Assembly: GCA_017399915.1 (NCBI GenBank)
Contig: JAFQAS010000067.1
Coordinates: 186,001 to 250,000, forward strand
DNA from: Muribaculaceae bacterium
GTDB lineage: Bacteria > Bacteroidota > Bacteroidia > Bacteroidales > Muribaculaceae
Direction: 5' to 3'
DNA length: 64,000 nt
A model generated the notes under the pieces. The model worked only from the letters and a program-made list of their open reading frames with translations. It was not told the origin of the DNA and did no database searches. Both the position numbers and the translations under genes were made by a program. Positions 55,629-64,000 of this stretch are shown in pieces (position 1 is the first letter of the stretch; each line of letters begins with the position of its first letter).

Positions 55629-56816
55629 TTATGGTATCAAGCCATAAGCACGGAACACTTTTTGGATTTTTTCGAGCGCATAGGTTACTTGTTCTTTAGT
55701 GTGAGTAGCCATCATGCTGAAACGAATCAAAGTGTCTTGTGGAGCAACCGCAGGTGAAACAACAGGGTTCACGAAGATACCTTCATTGAGAAGATCACGA
55801 GTGATTGCAAATGTTTTCATATTATCGCGGATATACAATGGAATGATAGGAGTAGAAGTGTGACCTATCTCACAACCCATGTTGCGGAATCCTTCAAGAG
55901 CATAATTAGTGATATCCCAAAGGTGTTCTTGCAATTCGGGTTCTTTCTCCATGATATCGATCGCAGCAAGAGCTGCTGCTGTTGACGCAGGAGTGATACT
56001 TGCTGTGAAGATATATGAACGAGAGTGGTGACGGAGGAAGTTGGTGATTTCTTTATCTGTTGCAATAAATCCACCAAGCGATGCAAATGACTTACTAAAT
56101 GTACCCATGATGAGGTCTACATCTTTAGTCACTCCGAAGTGGTCACAAGTACCACGGCCTCCTTTACCAAACACACCAATACTGTGTGCTTCATCGACCA
56201 TCACTGTCGCATTATATTGTTTTGCGAGTCTTACAATCTCAGGGAGATTAGCGACATCACCTTCCATTGAGAACACACCATCGGTCACGATAAGTTTAAC
56301 TTTATCGGGAGCACACTTTTGGAGTTGCTTTTCGAGCGACTCCATATCGTTGTGTTTATATTTCAATTTTTGAGAGAAAGCCAAACGATGACCTTCAATG
56401 ATTGAAGCGTGATCTTGTTCGTCCCAAAGGATATAGTCTTCACGACCGGTAAGAGCCGATACTACACCAAGGTTTACACCGAAACCTGTTGAATAAATCA
56501 TTACATCTTCTTTGCCGATATACTCAGCAATACGTGCTTCAAGTTTTTTGTGAAGATCGAGTGTACCATTAAGGAATGGAGAGCCTGCACAACCTGTACC
56601 GTATTTACGAGTTGCTTCAATCGCAGCTTCTTTAATACGCGGGTCGTTAACAAGACCGGTATAGCAGTTTGAACCAAACATCAATACCTTTTTGCCATTG
56701 ATGATTACTTCACAATCTTGTTCGCTTGAAATAGCACGGAAATATGGATATACTCCGGCTGCTTTTGCTTCTTGTGGTGCAGTATACTTTGCGAGTTTAG
56801 CTTGTAATAGCTTCAT
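55629..56816 (-). CDS. spt: Serine palmitoyltransferase (alpha-oxoamine synthase family)
   Basis: A 395-residue PLP enzyme that joins serine with an acyl-CoA to give 3-ketosphinganine, the first step of sphingolipid synthesis. The PLP lysine is K242 in GTFSKSFASLGGF; other motifs are VDEAHSIGVFG, GSNCYTGL and DEQDHASIIEGHRL. The sequence resembles the Bacteroides and Porphyromonas enzymes as I recall them (for example LMFGSN-YTGL and YKHNDMESLEKQL) more than threonine-pathway 2-amino-3-ketobutyrate ligase, which is the main alternative. No other sphingolipid gene is in the window. A CAAAGATA/CAAA pair (56864-56897) may be the promoter. Confidence 0.87.
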   Translation of the reverse strand: MKLLQAKLAKYTAPQEAKAAGVYPYFRAISSEQDCEVIINGKKVLMFGSNCYTGLVNDPRIKEAAIEATRKYGTGCAGSPFLNGTLDLHKKLEARIAEYIGKEDVMIYSTGFGVNLGVVSALTGREDYILWDEQDHASIIEGHRLAFSQKLKYKHNDMESLEKQLQKCAPDKVKLIVTDGVFSMEGDVANLPEIVRLAKQYNATVMVDEAHSIGVFGKGGRGTCDHFGVTKDVDLIMGTFSKSFASLGGFIATDKEITNFLRHHSRSYIFTASITPASTAAALAAIDIMEKEPELQEHLWDITNYALEGFRNMGCEIGHTSTPIIPLYIRDNMKTFAITRDLLNEGIFVNPVVSPAVAPQDTLIRFSMMATHTKEQVTYALEKIQKVFRAYGLIP

Positions 56817-57014
56817 AGTTTATTAATTATATAAAAATGAGGTTATAAACTATCTGCAAAAACCAAAGATACACATCTCATTTTTGCAGGCTACAAAGGT
56901 AGCAATTTTTAACGAGAAAATTGCCTTTTTTGACAAATATTTTACACATTATCACCCCTATTTGTGCAAAAAAATCAAAACGAGGCTACTTATTCAGTCA
57001 AATTCACTAAACAA

Positions 57015-57045
57015 AAAGGGTGCGACATTTTGAGTCGCACCCTTT
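57015..57045. terminator. Terminator of the aspS-nif3-zinc ribbon operon
   Basis: AAAGGGTGCGAC pairs perfectly with GTCGCACCCTTT around a 7-base loop. Confidence 0.88.
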
Positions 57046-57066
57046 GGATTTTATAGCGATTTGATC

Positions 57067-57828
57067 TTAATCTTTGATACCTGCGAGCTCAGGGTCAATC
57101 ATAATGCGACCACAATACTCACATACGATAATTTTCTTGTGCAATTTAATTTCCATTTGTTTTTGAGGTGGAATGCGATTGAAGCAACCGCCACATGCGT
57201 TACGTTGGATATAAACCACACCAAGACCATTGCGGGCATTTTTGCGAATACGTTTAAATGCAGTCAATGTGCGAGCATCGATTTTAGGCTCAAGTGATTT
57301 AGCTTTTTCGCGGATAGCCTCTTCTTCTTGACGTGTTTCCGATACGATTTCGTCGAGTTCGGCACGTTTTTCTTCAAGAATATGTTGTTTATCAACCAAA
57401 GCTTCTTGAGTAAATGCAATCTCATTGTTTTTAGCTTCGATGATGCGAGCAAACTCGTTTAAGCGTTTTTCGCTAAGCTGTATTTCGAGAGATTGGAACT
57501 CAATTTCCTTTGACAACAATTCGAATTCACGATTGTTTACTACAATATTGAGTTGCTCTTTATAACGTTCGATTTTAGCATGCGATTCGTTAATTTTTTC
57601 TTTCTCAATGTTAGTTTTGTGTTGAAACTCATCAATTTCAGCTTGATATTTGCTAATACGAGTGTTCAACCCTTCGATATCGTCCTCAAGGTCTTTTACT
57701 TCGAGAGGCAACTCACCGCGAATTGTTTTGATGCGGTCGATTTCTGAGAGTAATGTTTGAAGTTGGTAAAGCGATTTCAAACGTTGCTCTACTGACAATG
57801 ATTCACTTTTATTCTTATCTGTAGCCAT
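57067..57828 (-). CDS. C4-type zinc ribbon coiled-coil protein (DUF164 family)
   Basis: A 253-residue protein whose first 190 residues are a long charged coiled coil (LEDDIEGLNTRISKYQAEID and similar). The C-terminus is a four-cysteine zinc ribbon (CGGCFNRIPP, then VCEYCGRIMIDPE). This matches the widespread DUF164 family, thought to bind nucleic acid; exact function is unsettled. It is 3 bases after the nif3 gene, an arrangement common in Bacteroidota. Confidence 0.9.
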   Translation of the reverse strand: MATDKNKSESLSVEQRLKSLYQLQTLLSEIDRIKTIRGELPLEVKDLEDDIEGLNTRISKYQAEIDEFQHKTNIEKEKINESHAKIERYKEQLNIVVNNREFELLSKEIEFQSLEIQLSEKRLNEFARIIEAKNNEIAFTQEALVDKQHILEEKRAELDEIVSETRQEEEAIREKAKSLEPKIDARTLTAFKRIRKNARNGLGVVYIQRNACGGCFNRIPPQKQMEIKLHKKIIVCEYCGRIMIDPELAGIKD

Positions 57829-57831
57829 ATA

Positions 57832-58929
57832 TTACAAATAATTTATCGGATTTTTTTCTATATCTGAGTAATAAAGTGCAAAGTTAGGAAATTTTTCTTG
57901 AATAATACGATAAAAAATATTTTTTGTGCATTGTTCACTCTCAAAATGTCCTATATCTACGATAATTATGTCATTTTTGTAGTCTACAAAGTCATGATAA
58001 CGGGTATCGGAAGTCAAAAACACCTGTGCACCTGCACCTATTGCGTTGCGCATCAAGAATGCCCCGGATCCTCCACACATTGCAATCTTCGACACCTCCA
58101 CTCTATCATCATAAGCATTGGTGCGCACTATTGGCGAATGAAATGCGTGTTTCACCTTTTCGACAAAAGCACGAAGCGACATCGGCTCTTTCAAATCGCC
58201 CACTACTCCCGACCCGGTGAGTTTCGACACATTCTCTATCGCCACAAACTCATATGCAGGCACTTCATATGGGTGTGCATTGATTAAAGCCTTCTCCACT
58301 TTACCTTTAAGCCATCGAGGCAGCAACACATCTACACGTGTTTCGGGCTCATAATGCACCTCACCGAGCTCACCCACAAACGGGTTTGCCCCGTCGAGCG
58401 CACGGAATGAACCTTTACCCTCCACCGAAAAGCTACAACAATCATATGCGCCAATTTTTCCCGCACCGGCTTTAAACAATGCAGCCTTCACCTCATCGCA
58501 ATGAGCGTTGGGCACCATTACCGATAGCTTCAGCAACTTATCACTTTGAGGGTCGAGAACTTCAACATTCTCCACACCCAACATTTCAGCCATCTCCCAC
58601 GACACACCATAGGTGGCATTATCAATGGCAGTATGGCACGAATAAATCGCCACACCATTTTGCAACGCCTTCATCACTGTTCGCTCCACTTGAGTTGAGC
58701 CTATGAGACGTTTTAACCCTTTAAAGATTAACGGGTGATGCGAAATTACAAGATTACACCCGCGACTTATCGCTTCATCCACAATAGCCTCAGTGGCATC
58801 GACACACAATAATGCGCCGGTGCACTCAGTCATTCGATTGCCCACTTGCAATCCGCAATTATCGTAATCTTCTTGCAATGCAAGTGGAGCATACGCCTCT
58901 ATCGCCGATGTAATCTCTGCTATTGTCAT
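57832..58929 (-). CDS. Nif3-like dinuclear metal centre protein
   Basis: A 365-residue protein of the Nif3/YbgI family, which forms a toroidal hexamer with a two-metal site. Metal-ligand motifs are visible: DNCGLQVG near the start, ISHHPLIFKG, and the C-terminal GHFESEQCTKNIFY. Between the two halves is the PII-like insert of longer family members (LLKLSVMVPNAHCDEVKAALF). Some members act as GTP cyclohydrolase-like or phosphatase enzymes, but the general role is unknown. It lies 12 bases after aspS and 3 before the zinc-ribbon gene, in one operon. Confidence 0.92.
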   Translation of the reverse strand: MTIAEITSAIEAYAPLALQEDYDNCGLQVGNRMTECTGALLCVDATEAIVDEAISRGCNLVISHHPLIFKGLKRLIGSTQVERTVMKALQNGVAIYSCHTAIDNATYGVSWEMAEMLGVENVEVLDPQSDKLLKLSVMVPNAHCDEVKAALFKAGAGKIGAYDCCSFSVEGKGSFRALDGANPFVGELGEVHYEPETRVDVLLPRWLKGKVEKALINAHPYEVPAYEFVAIENVSKLTGSGVVGDLKEPMSLRAFVEKVKHAFHSPIVRTNAYDDRVEVSKIAMCGGSGAFLMRNAIGAGAQVFLTSDTRYHDFVDYKNDIIIVDIGHFESEQCTKNIFYRIIQEKFPNFALYYSDIEKNPINYL

Positions 58930-58941
58930 ATATTATTCAGC

Positions 58942-60705
58942 TTATTTTTCCTCTTTAGGAAGCACTACATCAATTGCCAATTCTTGCAATTGCGATGCAT
59001 CGATAGTTGATGGAGCATCAATCATCATATCGCGACCCGAATTATTTTTAGGGAATGCGATAACGTCGCGAATAGAATCTAATCCGGCAAGGATTGACAC
59101 GAAACGGTCGAAACCAAATGCCAAACCGCCATGAGGAGGTGCGCCATATTTAAATGCGTTCATCAAGAAGCCAAATTTATATTGCGCATCTTCTTCGCTA
59201 AGACCAAGCAAACTAAACATTTTATCTTGAAGTTGGGCGTCGTGAATACGAATACTACCACCACCAAGTTCGTTACCATTCACAACCATATCGTAGGCTG
59301 TAGCTCTCACCTCGCCTGTTGCAGAATCGAGTTTGTCGATATCTTCGGCATTAGGTGCAGTGAATGGGTGGTGCATTGCGTAGTAACGTTGTGTTTCTTC
59401 GTCCCACTCAAACAATGGGAAATCAACAACCCATAGGCATGAGAATTTTTGAGGATCGCGCAAGCCAAGTTGGCTACCCATTTCAAGACGCAATTCACAA
59501 AGCTGCTTGCGAGTTTTCATTGTTTGTCCGGCAAGAATCAAAATCAAATCACCCGGTTTAGCCTCGCAACGATCGGCCCATGTGCGCAATTCTTCTTCGG
59601 TGTAGAATTTCGATACCGAGCTCTTGATTGAGCCATCTTGCTCAACTTTTACCCACATCATGCCTTTTGCTCCGATTTGTGGACGTTTCACAAAGTCGGT
59701 CAATTGGTCGAGTTGTTTGCGAGTGTAAGAAGCGCAACCGGGAGCACAAATAGCACCCACATATTCTGCGTCATCAAGCACAGCAAAACCTTTTCCCACT
59801 GTCAAATCTTTGATTTCGACAAACTTCATTCCGAAACGAGTATCAGGTTTGTCGCTACCATAATATTTCATAGCATCGGCCCAAGTCATGCGTGGGAATG
59901 GGTCGGCGAAATCTATATCTTTCACATATTTGAAGATGTGTTTTACCAAGCCTTCAAACATTTGAAGCACATCTTCTTGCTCTACAAACGACATTTCGCA
60001 GTCGATTTGAGTAAACTCGGGTTGACGGTCGGCACGAAGGTCTTCATCGCGGAAACATTTCACGATTTGGAAATAACGGTCAAAGCCACTCACCATCAAT
60101 AATTGCTTAAATGTTTGTGGCGATTGTGGCAACGCGTAAAATTCACCGGGATTCATGCGTGAAGGCACCACAAAGTCTCGAGCACCTTCGGGAGTTGACT
60201 TAATCAACACCGGTGTTTCCACTTCGATAAATCCTTTTTCATCGAGATAGCGACGAATTTCAAATGCCATTTTGTGGCGCAATTCAAGATTGCCACGCAC
60301 CGACGGACGACGCAAGTCGAGATAGCGATATTTCATTCTCAAATCATCGCCACCATCAGTATCATCTTCGATTGTAAACGGAGGCACTTCCGATTTGTTA
60401 AGCACCTTCAATTCGCTTGCGATTATTTCTATATCGCCGGTAGGCAAGTTGGCGTTTTTGCTTGAACGCTCAGCCACCTCACCGGTTACTTGAATCACAT
60501 ATTCACGTCCTAAATGGTTGGCAGCCTCACATAGCGCAGCATCTGATTCGTTATTAAACACTACTTGTGTCACACCATAACGGTCGCGCATATCAACGAA
60601 AGTCATACCACCCATTTTGCGTGCACGTTGCACCCAACCGGCAAGCGTCACAACCTTACCGGCATCGCTTAAGCGGAGTTCACCGCAAGTATTACTTCTA
60701 TACAT
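58942..60705 (-). CDS. aspS: Aspartyl-tRNA synthetase
   Basis: A 587-residue bacterial-type class IIb synthetase. The N-terminal anticodon-binding OB fold ([21 protein letters not shown]) is followed by catalytic motif 2 ([23 protein letters not shown]), the bacterial GAD insert, and motif 3 ([16 protein letters not shown]). It charges tRNA-Asp. It heads the aspS-nif3-zinc ribbon operon. Confidence 0.96.
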   Translation of the reverse strand: MYRSNTCGELRLSDAGKVVTLAGWVQRARKMGGMTFVDMRDRYGVTQVVFNNESDAALCEAANHLGREYVIQVTGEVAERSSKNANLPTGDIEIIASELKVLNKSEVPPFTIEDDTDGGDDLRMKYRYLDLRRPSVRGNLELRHKMAFEIRRYLDEKGFIEVETPVLIKSTPEGARDFVVPSRMNPGEFYALPQSPQTFKQLLMVSGFDRYFQIVKCFRDEDLRADRQPEFTQIDCEMSFVEQEDVLQMFEGLVKHIFKYVKDIDFADPFPRMTWADAMKYYGSDKPDTRFGMKFVEIKDLTVGKGFAVLDDAEYVGAICAPGCASYTRKQLDQLTDFVKRPQIGAKGMMWVKVEQDGSIKSSVSKFYTEEELRTWADRCEAKPGDLILILAGQTMKTRKQLCELRLEMGSQLGLRDPQKFSCLWVVDFPLFEWDEETQRYYAMHHPFTAPNAEDIDKLDSATGEVRATAYDMVVNGNELGGGSIRIHDAQLQDKMFSLLGLSEEDAQYKFGFLMNAFKYGAPPHGGLAFGFDRFVSILAGLDSIRDVIAFPKNNSGRDMMIDAPSTIDASQLQELAIDVVLPKEEK

Positions 60706-60814
60706 ATCTGAGTATTGAAATGATAAAATGTTTTACCTTACTTATTTTTGTGTAAAGGTACAACATTTCATCGAATAAACACATATTTATCATCATTTTT
60801 TGATGACAAATGGT

Positions 60815-61165
60815 TTATCTACCGAACCACATTTTCACTTTTTGCATAAAAGTTTTAGGTTCGGGTTTTATATGCACATTTACTTTAGCTTCTTTTTTAT
60901 TCAAAAATATTATTGACGAATGAAGCACTATACCCACTGTTTCTTCAAAGTTTACTATACCATGCACTCGTGATAGTGCGATTGTGCGGAACAACGACTT
61001 GTCATCAACGCTCCTCAACACTATCTTTTCATCTTCGATAGTCAATCCATGCACATCGGCTAATGAATCAAACAATATAGCCACATTTAGTTCATCTATT
61101 CCTTTTGGTTTTTTACAATATCTTCTATAGACCTCTTCAATTGCTTTTTTGGTTATCATAGGCAC
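60815..61165 (-). CDS. Small conserved protein of unknown function
   Basis: A 116-residue cytoplasmic protein with no signal. An N-terminal helix with basic YRRYCKKP is followed by alternating strands (LTIEDEKIVLRSVD, then RTIALSRVHGIVNFEETVGIVLH) and a basic C-terminal amphipathic helix (KTFMQKVKMWFGR). I do not recognise a named family, though the look is of a small conserved Bacteroidales protein. The start may be M1 or M3. It is 109 bases upstream of aspS on the same strand. Confidence 0.7.
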   Translation of the reverse strand: MPMITKKAIEEVYRRYCKKPKGIDELNVAILFDSLADVHGLTIEDEKIVLRSVDDKSLFRTIALSRVHGIVNFEETVGIVLHSSIIFLNKKEAKVNVHIKPEPKTFMQKVKMWFGR

Positions 61166-61261
61166 TAAAATTTAAAATTAGACACGACTATTATCACCGT
61201 CTTTGCGGCTGTTATACTACATTAACAACAAAGTTATATTTTTTGTTTAAAAATGGACAAA

Positions 61262-61293
61262 AAAATGTGAAATCTTTTACAATTCCACATTTT
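61262..61293 (-). terminator. Terminator after nhaD
   Basis: AAAATGTGAAAT pairs with ATTCCACATTTT (one G-U), with a T run on the minus strand. Confidence 0.7.
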
Positions 61294-61326
61294 CAATAGA
61301 GTATTTCTCCTATATGTTTAATGTTA

Positions 61327-62664
61327 TCATATCTGAAATATCAATGTTTCCAAGTATATCATTGCCACACCTGCCAAATATCCGATTAACGCCAACAATG
61401 ACACATTTTTGAGATACCAACCAAAGTTGATTTTTTCCAAACCCATTGCTATCACACCGGCAGCAGAGCCTATAATCAATATACTGCCTCCCACTCCGGC
61501 GCAATAGGTCAATAGCAACCAGAAAAGTCCATCTTGAGTGAAGGCTTGCATATATGCAGGGTCGGCACACGTTGCCAACACGTCGGGAGTCACTACAGGA
61601 TACATACCCATGCAACCTGCCACCAATGGAACATTATCTACTATTGACGACAACACCCCAACCGACGTTGCTATGGTAAATACTTCATGGACATTTTCAT
61701 CGAGATATGTAGCTATAGAGCCTAATATTCCGGCGCTTTGCAATCCGGCTACCGACATCAATATACCTAAGAAAAATAATATTGTGGGCATATCGATATG
61801 CTCTATCACTTTCGACACACGATTTTTTGCACTCTCCTCTACTCCGCGTTTACGCCCATAAAGCACCTCGGTTACCACCCAAAGAATACCAAGCACAAAC
61901 ATCACACCCACATATGGAGGCAATCCTGTTGTAGCCTTAATCACTGGCACCAACAACAATCCTGACACTCCCATTATAAACACCGCACGACTAAATGCTT
62001 CTCCCACTCCTGCCGGCAATTTTAGTTTAGGAGAGTCGGCCATCAACATGCTATCGGGTTGTTTTTGCACCCTAAATGATATTATCAAAAGTGGCACCAA
62101 TAATGACACTATACAAGGCACAATCAAATACATCACTAAAGGCACAGTAGTGACATTGCCACGCATCCACAACATAATCGTAGTAACATCACCTATTGGC
62201 GACCATGCTCCACCACTATTTGCCGCAATAATTATAATTCCTGCAAATATCCATCGTTCCATTGGCTTGGTAATAATGCGACGTAGCATCATCACAATAA
62301 CAATGGTTGTTGTCATATTATCCAACACTGCCGACATGAAAAAAGCCACTATCGACAATAGCCATAAAAGCCCTATTTTTTTCCGTGTTGTAATACGTCG
62401 AGTTATAATAAAGAAGCCTCCATGCCGGTCAATCAGCTCTACAATAGTCATAGCTCCTATTAAGAACACCAATGTCTCACATGTGCCTCCTAAATGCTCC
62501 ATCAACTCTCCTCCTATATTTGCATCGTTAGCGAATAGAGCATAAGCAACCCATATCAACCCAAACATCACCAAGGCCGAAGCTGCTTTATCAACTTTTA
62601 TTTTGTGTTCCATTGCTATACACGCATAGCCAAGAACAAATATTACAATTATTACCGGAATCAT
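61327..62664 (-). CDS. nhaD: NhaD-type sodium/proton antiporter
   Basis: A 445-residue membrane protein of the NhaD/ArsB (ion transporter) superfamily, with about 12 helices. The signatures FLIGAMTIVELIDRHGGF, SAVLDNMTTTIVIVMMLRR, GGAWSPIGDVTTIMLW and SSIVDNVPLVAG are typical of NhaD, including paired DN(M/V) motifs in the two halves. It exports Na+ in exchange for H+. The next gene upstream encodes a sodium-pumping decarboxylase beta subunit, so both handle sodium. Confidence 0.92.
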   Translation of the reverse strand: MIPVIIVIFVLGYACIAMEHKIKVDKAASALVMFGLIWVAYALFANDANIGGELMEHLGGTCETLVFLIGAMTIVELIDRHGGFFIITRRITTRKKIGLLWLLSIVAFFMSAVLDNMTTTIVIVMMLRRIITKPMERWIFAGIIIIAANSGGAWSPIGDVTTIMLWMRGNVTTVPLVMYLIVPCIVSLLVPLLIISFRVQKQPDSMLMADSPKLKLPAGVGEAFSRAVFIMGVSGLLLVPVIKATTGLPPYVGVMFVLGILWVVTEVLYGRKRGVEESAKNRVSKVIEHIDMPTILFFLGILMSVAGLQSAGILGSIATYLDENVHEVFTIATSVGVLSSIVDNVPLVAGCMGMYPVVTPDVLATCADPAYMQAFTQDGLFWLLLTYCAGVGGSILIIGSAAGVIAMGLEKINFGWYLKNVSLLALIGYLAGVAMIYLETLIFQI

Positions 62665-62852
62665 TGTTGTATTAAATAAGGTATTTTATGTTATTCATGG
62701 AATAAAAGAGATATTAAGCAATCATGCTTAATTTACTATTTTTCGATAATTCGACTTTGAAAATTCTACCAATTTTTCAAAAAAGCATCTCTATTGATTT
62801 TCCGACTACAAAATTACACTTTTTTTTGCAATTTTGGAGCATTTTGTTTACC

Positions 62853-62893
62853 AAAAAAAGAATGTGAACATAGTTATGTCCACATTCTTTTTT
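62853..62893. terminator. Terminator after the decarboxylase beta subunit
   Basis: AGAATGTGAACAT pairs with ATGTCCACATTCT (one G-U) around AGTT, with long A and T runs on the flanks. Confidence 0.88.
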
Positions 62894-62912
62894 TATAGTT
62901 ATTTCGTTTATA

Positions 62913-64000
62913 TTATCCTAAGAAAGCAAGGAGAACACCAGCTGCAGTTGCCGAACCGATTACACCTGCCACATTAGGACCCATAGCATGCATCAACAAA
63001 TAGTTTGATGGATCATATTCCAATCCAAGGTTATTTGAGATACGTGCCGACATTGGCACTGCCGATACACCGGCATTACCGATAAGCGGATTGAGTTTTT
63101 TGTCTTTTGGCAACACGAGGTTAAACAATTTGACAAACAACACTCCCGATGAAGAGGCAATGATAAATGCCATGAAACCAAGGAAGAAAATTCCGATTGT
63201 TTCCAATGTCAAGAATTCTGATGCTTGAGTTGAAGCTCCCACAGTCATACCAAGGAGAATTGTCACGATATCGGTCAACGCGTTGCTTGCTGTTTTTGCA
63301 AGACGAGTTGTCACACCACATTCGCGCAACAAGTTTCCGAAGAACAACATTCCGAGCAATGGAAGAGCGGTTGGCACAACGAAACAAGTCAACAATAAAC
63401 CCACGATTGGGAATATAATTTTTTCGTTTTGCGAAACGGCACGAGCTGGTTTCATCTTTATCAATCGTTCCTTCTTTGTTGTGAACAAGCGCATAATCGG
63501 TGGCTGAATCACTGGCACAAGAGCCATATATGAATAAGCCGATACTGCGATTGCTCCCATCAAATTAGGTGCAAGTTTTGACGACACAAAGATTGCAGTT
63601 GGACCATCAGCACCACCAATGATAGCGATAGCTCCTGCTTGGTCGGGAGCAAATCCCAATGCCAACGCAACCATATATGCGCCGAAGATGCCAAATTGAG
63701 CAGCTGCACCCACAAGCATCAACTTAGGGTTAGCTATCAATGCGGTAAAGTCGGTCATTGCACCGATACCAAGGAATACAAGTGGTGGATACCAACCGGC
63801 ACTCACACCATTATAAAGAATATTCAACACGGTTCCTTCTTCGTAAATGCCGACTTCCATACCGGCCGAGAAAGGAATGTTTCCAATAAGGATACCAAAA
63901 CCGATGGGCACGAGCAACATTGGCTCAAAGTTCTTCTTAATTGCGAGATAAAGGAAGAACATACCCACAGCAAGCATCACAAAATGCTGCCATGTGGCAT
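62913..64000 (-). CDS. Sodium ion-translocating decarboxylase beta subunit, 5' end cut off
   Basis: At least 361 residues of an OadB/GcdB/MmdB protein; the frame is open to the right edge (TWQHFVMLAVG precedes the visible GTG at 63978-63980), so the real start is outside. About nine membrane helices are seen. The ion-site motif is GGADGPTAIFVSSKLAP, and the conserved end reads SNYLLMHAMGPNVAGVIGSA. The subunit couples decarboxylation of oxaloacetate or methylmalonyl-CoA to Na+ export; which acid cannot be told without the alpha subunit, expected just outside the window. Confidence 0.93.
   Translation of the reverse strand, partial: ATWQHFVMLAVGMFFLYLAIKKNFEPMLLVPIGFGILIGNIPFSAGMEVGIYEEGTVLNILYNGVSAGWYPPLVFLGIGAMTDFTALIANPKLMLVGAAAQFGIFGAYMVALALGFAPDQAGAIAIIGGADGPTAIFVSSKLAPNLMGAIAVSAYSYMALVPVIQPPIMRLFTTKKERLIKMKPARAVSQNEKIIFPIVGLLLTCFVVPTALPLLGMLFFGNLLRECGVTTRLAKTASNALTDIVTILLGMTVGASTQASEFLTLETIGIFFLGFMAFIIASSSGVLFVKLFNLVLPKDKKLNPLIGNAGVSAVPMSARISNNLGLEYDPSNYLLMHAMGPNVAGVIGSATAAGVLLAFLG

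Overview
The window looks like a chromosomal segment of a Bacteroidales bacterium (Bacteroidota). This rests on lineage-typical genes: a MurF-alanine racemase fusion, a SusB-type GH97 enzyme, serine palmitoyltransferase for sphingolipids, an OmpA/TPR/PD40 lipoprotein resembling PorE, a GSCFA protein, DUF4286 next to ruvC and a Smr/DUF2027 protein. Several promoters match the Bacteroidota pattern TTTG-N19-21-TAnnTTTG. The family within the order cannot be fixed from the sequence; a gut genome of the Muribaculaceae type is a guess. Both ends cut a gene. I found no rRNA, tRNA, CRISPR array, intact insertion sequence or prophage.

Layout. 1-8.1 kb: GYF_2/CD225 membrane protein, DUF4286, ruvC, a TIM-barrel/VanW fusion, queA, Smr protein, EFR1 ferredoxin, Fic protein and a GNAT enzyme. 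The spacers here are full of short dispersed repeats that also form the last codons of several genes. 8.1-12.5 kb (minus): surE, a GYF_2-FGE membrane protein and a VTC/DUF4956/DUF2490 polyphosphate-type operon. 12.5-17.9 kb (plus): parA, parB, DUF5683 and a LysM transglycosylase, preceded by a 10-bp-phased iteron-like array and containing a decayed second parB 3' end. 18-31 kb: OPT and MATE transporters, xpt, murF-alr, GSCFA, PorE-like lipoprotein, tricorn-type protease and an SH3 protein. 31.5-35.1 kb (minus): arginine operon argR-GNAT-argG-pspC-argC, with a 56-residue PspC gene inside. 35.2-42.3 kb (minus): waaA, gltX and two DUF3857 proteins. 42.7-48.5 kb (plus): a small exported protein, GH97, and an AT-rich islet with a YhcG-type nuclease and three unknown genes.

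48.5-55.6 kb is the most unusual part. It has a broken thioredoxin copy with its own promoter, an intact thioredoxin, two rubrerythrins and four FGE-sulfatase (SUMF1) lipoproteins, three of them a head-to-tail operon. MITE-like inverted-repeat elements lie on both sides. The pattern suggests segmental duplication and recombination. One paralogue alone carries both cysteines at the positions of the copper-binding pair of formylglycine-generating enzymes. 55.6-64 kb (minus): serine palmitoyltransferase, a zinc-ribbon coiled-coil protein, Nif3-like protein, aspS, a small unknown gene, NhaD antiporter and a cut sodium-pumping decarboxylase beta subunit.

Most of the window is housekeeping: translation (gltX, aspS, queA), segregation (parAB), envelope synthesis (waaA, murF-alr, spt), arginine synthesis and oxygen defence (trx, rubrerythrins). 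The accessory interest is in the FGE lipoprotein array, the VanW fusion, the AT-rich islet and the repeats.
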